In this document: one piece after another, positions 1 to 5,618 of the stretch
Layout of the letters: each line of letters starts with the position of its first letter
Numbering within the stretch: the stretch's first letter is position 1
NCBI GenBank assembly: GCA_900318975.1
Contig: ONMY01000095.1
Span: 1 to 6,844, forward strand
Direction: 5' to 3'
From: an uncultured Bacillota bacterium
Lineage (GTDB): Bacteria > Bacillota_I > Bacilli_A > Izemoplasmatales > UBA1188
Length of the DNA stretch: 6,844 nucleotides
The notes under the pieces: model-generated
The model's input: the letters and a program-made list of their open reading frames with translations, nothing else
Databases searched by the model: none
Told to the model about the DNA's origin: nothing
Position numbers and translations under genes: made by a program

Positions 1-2
1 AA

Positions 3-182
3 AGAATGAAATATGTTAAGGAAGTAAAAGCATATAAACAACAAAACAATCTTGAAATAGAAGATAAAAAAAGAGAAGAATATATGAAATCTTTATATTC
101 TAAGGATTTAAAAGAATATAAAGAAGAATATATACTCCTTTTAGAAAAAATATTAGAATTAAGCAAAAATTCAATGAAATAA
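3..182 (+). CDS. 3' end of an unidentified Lys/Glu-rich protein (partial)
   Basis: An open frame enters from the left edge and runs to TAA at 180-182, giving about 59 visible codons. The peptide is very rich in Lys, Glu and Tyr, with repeated KE/EE pairs and regularly spaced Leu/Ile (for example YILLLEKILELSK near the end). That pattern is typical of an amphipathic or coiled-coil C-terminal helix. No catalytic motif or known family is recognisable. An internal ATG at 6-8 has no convincing RBS in view, so the gene probably starts outside the window. It ends 56 nt before rnfC, and the rnf promoter lies in that gap, so it is probably a separate transcription unit. The frame is supported by composition and by the clean stop; the function is unknown. 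Confidence 0.55.
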   Translation, partial: RMKYVKEVKAYKQQNNLEIEDKKREEYMKSLYSKDLKEYKEEYILLLEKILELSKNSMK

Positions 183-203
183 TTATATCATTACTTGATA
201 TAA
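183..203. repeat. 8-bp perfect inverted repeat over the rnf promoter (possible operator)
   Basis: TTATATCA (183-190) and TGATATAA (196-203) are exact reverse complements separated by five bases. The right arm overlaps the predicted extended -10 box of the rnf operon, so a protein bound here would block RNA polymerase. No T-run follows, so it does not look like a terminator for the upstream gene. The operator role is inferred from position; the symmetry is directly visible. Confidence 0.45.
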
Positions 204-204
204 T
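196..204 (+). promoter_or_regulatory. Extended -10 promoter of the rnf operon
   Basis: The site reads TGATATAAT: a consensus TATAAT at 199-204 preceded by the TGn of an extended -10. The -35 region is weak (ATGAAA at 174-179 with a long 19-nt spacer), which an extended -10 can tolerate. Transcription would start near 211, giving a leader of about 28 nt that carries the RBS AGGGAGG (227-233) in front of rnfC. Confidence 0.55.
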
Positions 205-238
205 GAATATGTAAATTATCATAAATAGGGAGGTTAAA

Positions 239-1543
239 ATGAAAATAAGACGACTACCCGTACTTCATATAGAGGGCTATAAGGAACAGTCTATTACGAC
301 TGCACCGAAAGAGTTTTTAAAGCCTGAACACGTCTATATTCCAACTCTTCTTCCAAGTCCAATGGATGTTAAAGTGGAAGTTGGAGACCATGTACTTCTT
401 GGTGAAGTAATAATGGAATCAAGAGGAAGGTTCCCATATCCAGTTCTATCACCTATTAGTGGTACTGTGACAGGAAAGGTTAAGAAATGGTATCCATCAA
501 ATAAGATGTCTGATATGCTTGAAATCACAAATGATTTTAAGGAAGAAACCGTAGATACATTTAAGAATCTAGATCCTGAAAACATGACAAGAGAAGAACT
601 TGTCGAAATCATGAAAAAATCAGGACTCGTTGGGCAGGGTGGTGCAGGTTTTCCTGCATATGTTAAATATTCAACTACTGAAAAAGTTGATATGGTAATC
701 ATAAACCTTGCAGAATGTGAACCATTTATTACCTGCGACTATACTTGTGTTCTTTATAATGCACAACTCTTCATTTATGGTTTTAGATATCTTTTAAAAG
801 CCGCAGATTGTAATCAAGGTATAATCGCAATCAAAAATAAAGACATAAATGCTAAGGTAATAGATTATTTAACACCTCTTCTTGATTCAAACATGAGAAT
901 AGAGCTTTTAGAAGATGTTTATCCTGCAGGATGGGAAAGATATACAGTTGAAACAATTTCACATAAAACTTATAAAGCACTACCTATAGAAGCTGGCGTA
1001 ATAGTATCAAATGCATCAACATGTTACTCATTCGCAAGGATGTTAAAAGAAGGAATTCCACCAACAGTTAAATATTTAACCATTACTGGTGATGCCGTTA
1101 AGAATTCAGGTAATGTTCTTGCTAAGATTGGTTCACCAATCCTAGAAATAGTTGAACTATTTGGCGGCCTTAAAGAAGGACATAATCCAGAAAACACACA
1201 TATAATTGCTGGCGGACCAATGACAGGTAAATCAATGTTCTTCCCTGATTTTATTACAACTCAAACTCTTGGTGCTGTAATATTCCTTGAAAACAAGAAT
1301 AAAGATAAGAAGCAGCTTGAGTGTCTTGGATGTGGAAGATGTGCTGAAAGATGTCCATCATTCCTAACACCTGTTGAGATTAAGAAAGAACTCGCTGTTG
1401 GAAACATTGAAGAATTAAAGAAATTAAATGTTACAAAATGTATACAGTGTGGACTATGCTCATTTGTTTGTCCATCAAGAATAGATTTAACATATTCTGT
1501 TGGTAAAGCAAAAGAAATGGTTTTAAGGCTCGGGAGGAAATAG
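239..1543 (+). CDS. rnfC: Rnf complex subunit RnfC (NADH- and Fe-S-binding)
   Basis: RnfC is the cytoplasmic, membrane-associated subunit of the Rnf ferredoxin:NAD+ oxidoreductase and handles NAD(H). The 434-residue length fits the short clostridial form without the long proteobacterial C-terminal tail. Visible elements are an N-terminal barrel-sandwich-like region (about 35-80, with VKVEVGDHVLLGE and SPISGTV), the nucleotide/flavin-site GGAGFP (134-139), AECEP (158-162), TITGDAVKNSGNV (281-293) and AGGPMTG (324-330). Two CxxCxxCxxxCP clusters follow, at C362/365/368/372 and C401/404/407/411, as expected for two [4Fe-4S] centres. The usual N-terminal GGIHPP-like motif is not recognisable; LHIEGYKEQ stands near that position. 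The start is set by the RBS AGGGAGG, five bases upstream. It is the first gene of the operon and ends 2 nt before rnfD. Confidence 0.97.
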   Translation: MKIRRLPVLHIEGYKEQSITTAPKEFLKPEHVYIPTLLPSPMDVKVEVGDHVLLGEVIMESRGRFPYPVLSPISGTVTGKVKKWYPSNKMSDMLEITNDFKEETVDTFKNLDPENMTREELVEIMKKSGLVGQGGAGFPAYVKYSTTEKVDMVIINLAECEPFITCDYTCVLYNAQLFIYGFRYLLKAADCNQGIIAIKNKDINAKVIDYLTPLLDSNMRIELLEDVYPAGWERYTVETISHKTYKALPIEAGVIVSNASTCYSFARMLKEGIPPTVKYLTITGDAVKNSGNVLAKIGSPILEIVELFGGLKEGHNPENTHIIAGGPMTGKSMFFPDFITTQTLGAVIFLENKNKDKKQLECLGCGRCAERCPSFLTPVEIKKELAVGNIEELKKLNVTKCIQCGLCSFVCPSRIDLTYSVGKAKEMVLRLGRK

Positions 1544-1545
1544 TT

Positions 1546-2712
1546 ATGGCAACAAAATATTTAGTAACTAATGCCCCTTATCTTAGAAGCGCAGACCATG
1601 GAAGATCAACTCATACTGTTATGAGAGATCTCTTAATTGGTCTTTCACCTGTAATTCTATTCGCAATCTTTAAAAACGTTATAATGGTCTTTATAAAAGG
1701 CACATATGTATCCGTTTTACAAGCAATTTATCCTCTTATTACTCTAATAGTAGGCCCACTAACTTCAGCACTAATAGAAATGTTATGTCTCTTTATAATG
1801 AAGAGAAAAGAAATCACCAAATTTAGCGATTTATTAGAAGAAGTTAAAAATGGATTTGGGTTCTTCCCAGGTCTCTTTATAGTATTAATATCTCCAGTAT
1901 ATATCAATATGTGGGTATTAATAGTATCTATCGCTGTTGGTGAAGTTGTTGGTAAGATGCTTTTCGGTGGATTTGGTCAAAATATCTTTAACCCAGCTAT
2001 CATCGGAAGAGCATTTATGGCCTTTAGTTTTTCAAACTTAATTGGTGTATCTTGTTTTGATCCATCAATGAATTCATACCTTAATGCTTATGAAGCATCA
2101 GTAGTAGATGCAGTTGCTGGTGCAACTCCACTAATACGTTATTCAACTCTTACTGATGTAAGTTATGTTGGTGCTGTTGAACCATTTGGGAATCTCTTAG
2201 ATTTCTTCCTTGGTACAATCCCTGGTTGTCTTGGTGAAACAAGCTTCCTTGCATGCCTAATTGGATGTATCTATCTATCAGTAAGAAAGGTAATTGATTA
2301 TAAAGTTCCACTAATTTATGTATCAGTAGTATTCCTAAATACATTAGTAGCTGGTCTCTTTATGGGACAAGGTATCTGGTATCCAACTTTCCAAATATTA
2401 TCAGGTGGTCTAATGTTTGGTGCTGTTTATATGGCGACTGAACCTGTTACATCACCAAAGACAAACCTAGGACGAGCAATGAATGCGATGATGCTAGGTG
2501 TATTAACTGTTCTATTTAGACTTGTTGGAAATAACCCAGAAGGTGTTGCAACCGCAATCGTTACAATGAATATCTTCGGTCTTGTGATCAATAGATATGT
2601 TGTAAGAGTAAGAGTAGATGGAAAACTTGATAAGAACGAAATTCCAGGTTTAGTAATATTCCTCTCGATATTCGTTTTAATCTTCATCTACAACATTATT
2701 ATGATTGTCTAG
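1546..2712 (+). CDS. rnfD: Rnf complex subunit RnfD (membrane, covalent FMN)
   Basis: RnfD is an integral membrane subunit that carries covalently bound FMN and is linked to ion translocation. The 388-residue protein is mostly hydrophobic helices. Family signatures are GQNIFNPAIIGRAF (144-157), AGATPL (191-196) with Thr194 as the expected FMN-phosphoester attachment residue, the GCLGETS loop (227-233), and MATEPVTSPKT (296-306) near the flavin and quinone-like site. The RBS GGGAGG (1532-1537) lies inside the 3' end of rnfC, and only 2 nt separate the rnfC stop from the ATG, so translation is probably coupled. No residue expected to be essential is seen to be missing. Confidence 0.97.
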   Translation: MATKYLVTNAPYLRSADHGRSTHTVMRDLLIGLSPVILFAIFKNVIMVFIKGTYVSVLQAIYPLITLIVGPLTSALIEMLCLFIMKRKEITKFSDLLEEVKNGFGFFPGLFIVLISPVYINMWVLIVSIAVGEVVGKMLFGGFGQNIFNPAIIGRAFMAFSFSNLIGVSCFDPSMNSYLNAYEASVVDAVAGATPLIRYSTLTDVSYVGAVEPFGNLLDFFLGTIPGCLGETSFLACLIGCIYLSVRKVIDYKVPLIYVSVVFLNTLVAGLFMGQGIWYPTFQILSGGLMFGAVYMATEPVTSPKTNLGRAMNAMMLGVLTVLFRLVGNNPEGVATAIVTMNIFGLVINRYVVRVRVDGKLDKNEIPGLVIFLSIFVLIFIYNIIMIV

Positions 2713-2724
2713 GAGGTAAAACCC

Positions 2725-3243
2725 ATGAAAAAGAATTTAATTACCGGCCTAGTGCTATCAGTATTTGCTCTTATTTGTGGTCTATTATTATCAGTAGTAA
2801 ATATGTTTACTGCACCAGTAATAGAGGCAAGAACTGAAGAAAAAATAAATAATTCAATTATGGAAGTATGTGAAGTTTATAAAAACAATAAAGACACATA
2901 CACAATTGATAAAGAATCAATTAAACATGATGAAGTAGATTCCGTTTATCTTGTAAAGGATGAAAACGGAGAAAAAGTTGAAGTGATCTATGTTGTTAGT
3001 GCAAAAGGATATGCATCAACTATTCAGATGATGATATCTGTAACTAAAGAACATAAAATTGAAAGATCTGTCGTTATATCTTCGGCCGAAACAAAAGGAG
3101 ATATAAAGACACATGATTTCATGATGGATGGAAAAGATTCACTAGCTGACTTTGATAAGCTTTCTGGATCAACCATTTCATCTAAAGCAGTAAGAAAATG
3201 TTTCTATACTGCTCTAGATTTATCTTATGAGGATCTTAAATAG
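2725..3243 (+). CDS. rnfG: Rnf complex subunit RnfG (extracytoplasmic FMN-binding)
   Basis: RnfG is anchored by one N-terminal helix (about 5-30) and carries a covalent FMN in its extracytoplasmic FMN-binding domain, passing electrons within the Rnf complex. The 172-residue length is slightly short for the family. GYASTIQMMISV (95-106) matches the usual GYGG-I-(M/V) strand. LSGSTISSKAV (146-156) is the flavinylation motif, with Thr150 the expected attachment residue; the canonical SGAT reads SGST here. The usual ETPGLG segment is replaced by ETKGDI (122-127), which is unusual. The RBS AGGAGG (2711-2716) overlaps the rnfD stop codon (2710-2712), placing it firmly in the same operon. Confidence 0.94.
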   Translation: MKKNLITGLVLSVFALICGLLLSVVNMFTAPVIEARTEEKINNSIMEVCEVYKNNKDTYTIDKESIKHDEVDSVYLVKDENGEKVEVIYVVSAKGYASTIQMMISVTKEHKIERSVVISSAETKGDIKTHDFMMDGKDSLADFDKLSGSTISSKAVRKCFYTALDLSYEDLK

Positions 3244-3247
3244 GGGG
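3242..3247 (+). promoter_or_regulatory. RBS that fixes the rnfE start
   Basis: AGGGGG lies directly on the rnfG stop TAG (3241-3243), six bases before ATG 3254. An in-frame ATG at 3227 lies inside rnfG, has no comparable RBS, and would add nine residues (MRILNRGYY) not expected before the usual charged N-terminus of RnfE. ATG 3254 is therefore preferred. Confidence 0.75.
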
Positions 3248-3253
3248 TATTAT

Positions 3254-3931
3254 ATGACAAAGAAAGAAAACTTCCTAAAAGGATTTATCAAAGAAAACCC
3301 ATTATTTGTATTACTACTTGGTACATGTCCTGCCCTTGCGATTACAACATCGCTTGAAAACGCATTTGGTATGGGTATTGCATTTATCTTTGTGCTAGTA
3401 ATGAGTAATACAATAATTTCACTAATCAATTCATTTAAAAAATTAAAAGAATTAATTCAACCAGTAAGAATAGCTGTATATATCGTAATAATTGCTAGTC
3501 TAGTTACAATTGTTGAAATGATCATGCAAGCGTATCTTCCAGATTTATACAATTCATTAGGAGTATTCATTTCTCTTATTACTGTTAACTGTATAGTTCT
3601 TGGAAGAGCGGAAGCATATGCATCACAAAACACTGTCTCAGATTCAGTAATAGATGGTATTTCAATGGGACTTGGATATACACTTGCGCTCATTATTATA
3701 TCTCTTATAAGAGAGTTCCTTGGAAATGGTACAATCACAATTTGGGGTGATTTACAAATCAATCTTCAAGGTGTGTTTGAGTTTTTACATATTACACCTA
3801 TCTCATTCTTTACATCTAGCGCTGGTGCATTTATGGTTCTTGGAATTGTTCTTGCGATTATGCAAGCAATCAAGAATTCCAAAGATGCTAAAGAAAAAGA
3901 AGCTAAAAAGCAAGAAAAGGAGGTTAAATAA
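3254..3931 (+). CDS. rnfE: Rnf complex subunit RnfE (membrane)
   Basis: RnfE is one of two homologous six-helix membrane subunits (with RnfA) that form the inverted pair at the core of Rnf and NQR complexes. From ATG 3254 it has 225 residues. The conserved ENPLFVLLLGTCPALAITTS (14-33) and VNCIVLGRAEAYAS (111-124) are clear. Cys25 and Cys113 match the residues that, with their counterparts in RnfA, ligate a membrane-embedded [2Fe-2S] cluster in this family. A Lys/Glu-rich tail (about 206-225) fits a cytoplasmic C-terminus. The tail codons contain the AGGAGG (3918-3923) that serves rnfA, whose ATG follows the rnfE stop by 2 nt. Confidence 0.96.
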   Translation: MTKKENFLKGFIKENPLFVLLLGTCPALAITTSLENAFGMGIAFIFVLVMSNTIISLINSFKKLKELIQPVRIAVYIVIIASLVTIVEMIMQAYLPDLYNSLGVFISLITVNCIVLGRAEAYASQNTVSDSVIDGISMGLGYTLALIIISLIREFLGNGTITIWGDLQINLQGVFEFLHITPISFFTSSAGAFMVLGIVLAIMQAIKNSKDAKEKEAKKQEKEVK

Positions 3932-3933
3932 TT

Positions 3934-4626
3934 ATGTCATTTAATCAAATTATATTTATTATTTTCTCCTCAATGCTTCTTGAAAACGTAATACTATCAC
4001 AGTTCCTTGGAATCTGTTCATTCCTCGGTGTTTCAAAATCCAGAAAAAGTGCTGTTGGAATGGGTCTCTCAGTTGTTGCGGTAATCGTTCTTGCAACAAC
4101 TGTCACATGGTTAATATATAACTATGTATTAGTGTTATTTGATCTTGTATATTTAAAGACCATTGTATTTATTCTAGTAATTGCATCTTTAGTACAAATC
4201 ATTGAAATAATAATCAAAAAGTTTGTACCATCACTTTATAAATCACTTGGTATATATCTTCCACTAATTACTACTAACTGCGCTGTTTTAGGTGTTGCGA
4301 TTAAAGCATCTCAAAACGGACTTACATTCTTCAATATGCTCCTTTATGCACTTGGATCTGGACTTGGTTTCCTCTTAATAATGTTTATATTTAGTTTCTT
4401 AAGAGAAGAACTTGAAAAGAGAAAAGTTCCAAAAGCAATGAGCGGTATTCCAATTGCACTAGTAGTTGCATCTATTCTTGCAATCATCTTCTCAAGATAT
4501 GTTGGTATTGTTAAAGAAGATGAAGGAGAAAAAGAAAAAGAACTCCCAAGAACAGCAAATGTTATATCAATGCACTTAACACCTAGTGACGAATATTTAG
4601 ATAATATCATTAGGAGGATGAAATAA
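3934..4626 (+). CDS. rnfA: Rnf complex subunit RnfA (membrane, C-terminal extension)
   Basis: RnfA is the partner of RnfE in the membrane core. The 230-residue protein shows six hydrophobic stretches plus LLENVILSQFLGICSFLGVS (15-34) and LITTNCAVLGVA (111-122). Cys28 and Cys116 are the expected [2Fe-2S] ligands shared with RnfE Cys25 and Cys113. The core ends near residue 193 (GIPIALVVASILAIIFSRYVGIV), where most RnfA proteins stop. Here a charged tail of about 37 residues follows (KEDEGEKEKELPRTAN and onward). Its last codons include the rnfB RBS AGGAGG (4612-4617), and its stop shares one base with the rnfB ATG. By family topology, with six helices and the opposite orientation to RnfE, the tail could face outward; this is inference. 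Confidence 0.96.
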   Translation: MSFNQIIFIIFSSMLLENVILSQFLGICSFLGVSKSRKSAVGMGLSVVAVIVLATTVTWLIYNYVLVLFDLVYLKTIVFILVIASLVQIIEIIIKKFVPSLYKSLGIYLPLITTNCAVLGVAIKASQNGLTFFNMLLYALGSGLGFLLIMFIFSFLREELEKRKVPKAMSGIPIALVVASILAIIFSRYVGIVKEDEGEKEKELPRTANVISMHLTPSDEYLDNIIRRMK

Positions 4627-4907
4627 TGGAGATTTTAATTCCTGTACTCGTAATGTTAGGCCTTGGTTTTATCCTTGGATTCATAATTTCTCTTGTATCT
4701 ACTAAATTCCATGTTGAAGAAGATACAAGACTCACAACAATTGCATCAATGCTTCCTGGTGCGAACTGTGGCGCTTGTGGAAACCCAGGATGTCAAGCTT
4801 ATGCTCAAAAGATATTTGATAAAGAATCAAATGGTGAAGATTGCACAGTTATCAAAGGCGAAGCAAAAGAAAAACTTCTTGAATATATCAAGGAGAATAT
4901 AAATTAA
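4626..4907 (+). CDS. rnfB: Short RnfB: membrane anchor plus FeS domain, no ferredoxin domain
   Basis: In typical Rnf complexes RnfB is the ferredoxin-facing subunit, with an N-terminal helix, a four-Cys [4Fe-4S] domain and then two or more further [4Fe-4S] clusters in a ferredoxin-like domain. Family members are roughly 190 residues in proteobacteria and longer in clostridia. This one has only 93. The helix (about 3-25), FHVEED (28-33), and LPGANCGACGNPGC (43-56) with C48, C51, C56 and C73 are intact, and it ends with an amphipathic tail at a clean TAA. The next 80 nt hold a tRNA promoter and then a tRNA, so no shifted reading frame could supply the missing part nearby. It overlaps rnfA by one base and has a strong RBS, so it is a normally expressed gene rather than debris. 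Confidence 0.93.
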   Translation: MEILIPVLVMLGLGFILGFIISLVSTKFHVEEDTRLTTIASMLPGANCGACGNPGCQAYAQKIFDKESNGEDCTVIKGEAKEKLLEYIKENIN

Positions 4908-4915
4908 TATTATTT

Positions 4916-4982
4916 ATCTTTTGCCTATTCTTTTTGTTTGACAAAACATCATAATTGTCTTACAATAATCTAGGCAAAAGAT
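4916..4982. repeat. 12-bp perfect inverted repeat flanking the tRNA promoter
   Basis: ATCTTTTGCCTA (4916-4927) and TAGGCAAAAGAT (4971-4982) are exact reverse complements, 55 bp apart start to start, with 43 bp between them. They enclose the whole tRNA promoter, and the right arm covers the predicted transcription start. No T-run follows the right arm, so it is not an obvious terminator of the rnf operon. It could be a paired operator, a hairpin in rnf read-through RNA, or chance. Confidence 0.5.
4938..4966 (+). promoter_or_regulatory. Strong sigma-70/A-type promoter for the tRNA pair
   Basis: A consensus -35 TTGACA (4938-4943) and a -10 TACAAT (4961-4966, one mismatch) are separated by the optimal 17 nt. 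The start is predicted near 4973, about 15 nt before tRNA-Lys, which leaves a short 5' leader for RNase P removal. Confidence 0.85.
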
Positions 4983-4987
4983 GTAAC

Positions 4988-5063
4988 GGACCTTTAGCTC
5001 AGTTGGTAGAGCAACTGACTCTTAATCAGTGGGTCCACGGTTCGAGTCCGTGAAGGTCCACCA
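4988..5063 (+). tRNA. tRNA-Lys (anticodon CUU)
   Basis: A full cloverleaf of 76 nt with encoded CCA. The acceptor GGACCUU (4988-4994) pairs with AAGGUCC (5053-5059), followed by discriminator A5060 and CCA (5061-5063). The D stem GCUC/GAGC, the anticodon stem ACUGA/UCAGU and the loop CUCUUAA give anticodon CUU, which reads the Lys codon AAG. The T arm has the standard TTCGAGT loop. No intron or mismatch is apparent. Confidence 0.97.
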
Positions 5064-5076
5064 TCTCATGATTATT

Positions 5077-5108
5077 AGGATTCGTTTATAAGCGAATCCT
5101 TTTGTTTT
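5077..5108 (+). terminator. Intrinsic-terminator-like hairpin between the two tRNAs
   Basis: AGGATTCG (5077-5084) pairs perfectly with CGAATCCT (5093-5100), with a short A/T loop, and is followed by TTTGTTTT (5101-5108). It resembles a rho-independent terminator of moderate strength. It lies only 4 nt before tRNA-Thr, so it may act as a partial terminator or as a processing stem. Confidence 0.65.
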
Positions 5109-5112
5109 AAGT

Positions 5113-5186
5113 GCCCCCTTAGTAAAGTGGCATTACGCATCCATGGTAAGGATGAATCGGTGGTTCAACTCCGCCAGGGGGCACCA
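5113..5186 (+). tRNA. tRNA-Thr (anticodon GGU)
   Basis: A 74-nt cloverleaf with encoded CCA. The acceptor GCCCCCU (5113-5119) pairs with AGGGGGC (5176-5182), with discriminator A5183 and CCA (5184-5186). The D stem GUAA/UUAC (5122-5125/5133-5136) is AU-rich with a small loop that keeps GG at 5129-5130. The anticodon stem CAUCC/GGAUG and loop AUGGUAA give GGU, which reads ACC (Thr). G1-C72, C2-G71 and anticodon positions 35-36 (G, U) fit known Thr identity elements. The T stem contains one U-G wobble and the T loop is UUCAACU. No separate promoter is visible, so it is probably co-transcribed with tRNA-Lys. Confidence 0.92.
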
Positions 5187-5200
5187 TAGTGAGAACATTT

Positions 5201-5226
5201 AGTCGATATTTAGTATCGACTTTTTT
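5201..5226 (+). terminator. Intrinsic terminator after tRNA-Thr
   Basis: AGTCGATA (5201-5208) pairs perfectly with TATCGACT (5214-5221), with a 5-nt loop, followed directly by a T-run (5221-5226). It closes the tRNA transcription unit. Confidence 0.8.
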
Positions 5227-5239
5227 ATTCCATAATATT

Positions 5240-5267
5240 TTTAAATGAACTATATGTATGATAAAAT
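5240..5267 (+). promoter_or_regulatory. Candidate promoter for the two small genes
   Basis: TTTAAA (5240-5245) lies 16 nt before TAAAAT (5262-5267), which is preceded by the TGn of an extended -10 (TGA, 5259-5261). The start would be near 5274. It lies between the tRNA terminator and the next gene, in strongly AT-rich DNA, so chance matches are possible. Confidence 0.4.
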
Positions 5268-5301
5268 AAAATAAAAAGGTATTATTTTTTGAGGTGCTTA
5301 T

Positions 5302-5607
5302 ATGCCTATAGTTTCTATTGTTTTATTTGTTTTTGGAGGATCATTATTACTTTATGCATTAATGACTGCTATAAGCAAAAAAATACTTGTTCCAATCAAT
5401 ATGAGAGCATCTGTAAAAAATGCGACAAAAGAATATGCAGTTAAGTTTTCAAAATTAATCGCATTTATTTCTATTTCTCCAATCATTGGAGGAATCTTTG
5501 GGCTTTTTATTGAGATGGTGATAATACCAGTTATCATATTCTTTGTTTTATTTATTGTATTACTTATTATTGGAATCAAAACAATTATGAAAGAAAAAGA
5601 AGAATAA
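5302..5607 (+). CDS. Small three-helix membrane protein, unknown function
   Basis: This 101-residue protein is not recognised. It has a hydrophobic helix at 3-25, a basic, polar segment at 26-51 (KKILVPINMRASVKNATKEY and the residues after it), then two adjacent helices at about 52-70 and 72-92 joined by a single acidic residue (Glu71). It ends in a charged tail, KTIMKEKEE. SPIIGGIFG (59-67) supplies a Gly/Pro hinge in the second helix. The start has RBS GAGGTG (5291-5296). The overall shape resembles the small DUF-type membrane proteins common in Bacillota, but no family can be named safely. It ends 11 nt before the next gene, so the two are probably co-transcribed. Confidence 0.8.
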   Translation: MPIVSIVLFVFGGSLLLYALMTAISKKILVPINMRASVKNATKEYAVKFSKLIAFISISPIIGGIFGLFIEMVIIPVIIFFVLFIVLLIIGIKTIMKEKEE

Positions 5608-5618
5608 AAGAGATTATT

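Noticed and set aside
334..702. Open frame on the - strand within rnfC
   Set aside because: It lies entirely inside the clearly coding rnfC and encodes no recognisable domain; it is an antisense shadow. The same applies to - strand frames inside rnfD, rnfE, rnfA and the 5302 gene.
3227..3256. Upstream ATG for rnfE
   Set aside because: It lies inside rnfG without a good RBS, while AGGGGG is correctly spaced before ATG 3254.
3720..3944. Overlapping + strand frame spanning the rnfE-rnfA junction
   Set aside because: It has no RBS and sits in another frame of conserved rnfE motifs. Its Leu/His/Lys-rich product is typical of an out-of-frame reading.
4693..4902. Second + strand frame inside rnfB
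   Set aside because: The rnfB frame has the conserved Cys motif and a strong RBS; this one is its shadow.
239..4907. Na+-translocating NQR instead of Rnf
   Set aside because: The operon has RnfC-type paired [4Fe-4S] motifs, an RnfB FeS domain and the C-D-G-E-A-B order. There is no NqrF-type flavoprotein.
4916..4982. Terminator of the rnf operon
   Set aside because: The 12-bp arms are 43 nt apart and no T-run follows the right arm.
4900..4990. Frameshift explaining the short rnfB
   Set aside because: Only about 80 nt separate the stop from tRNA-Lys, and these hold a promoter. No Cys-rich coding continues in any frame.
5112..5184. Alternative tRNA-Thr acceptor stem starting one base earlier (TGCCCCC/GGGGGCA)
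   Set aside because: It would break the CCA end and shift the D arm. The stem starting at G5113 gives a standard 7-bp acceptor, discriminator A and CCA.
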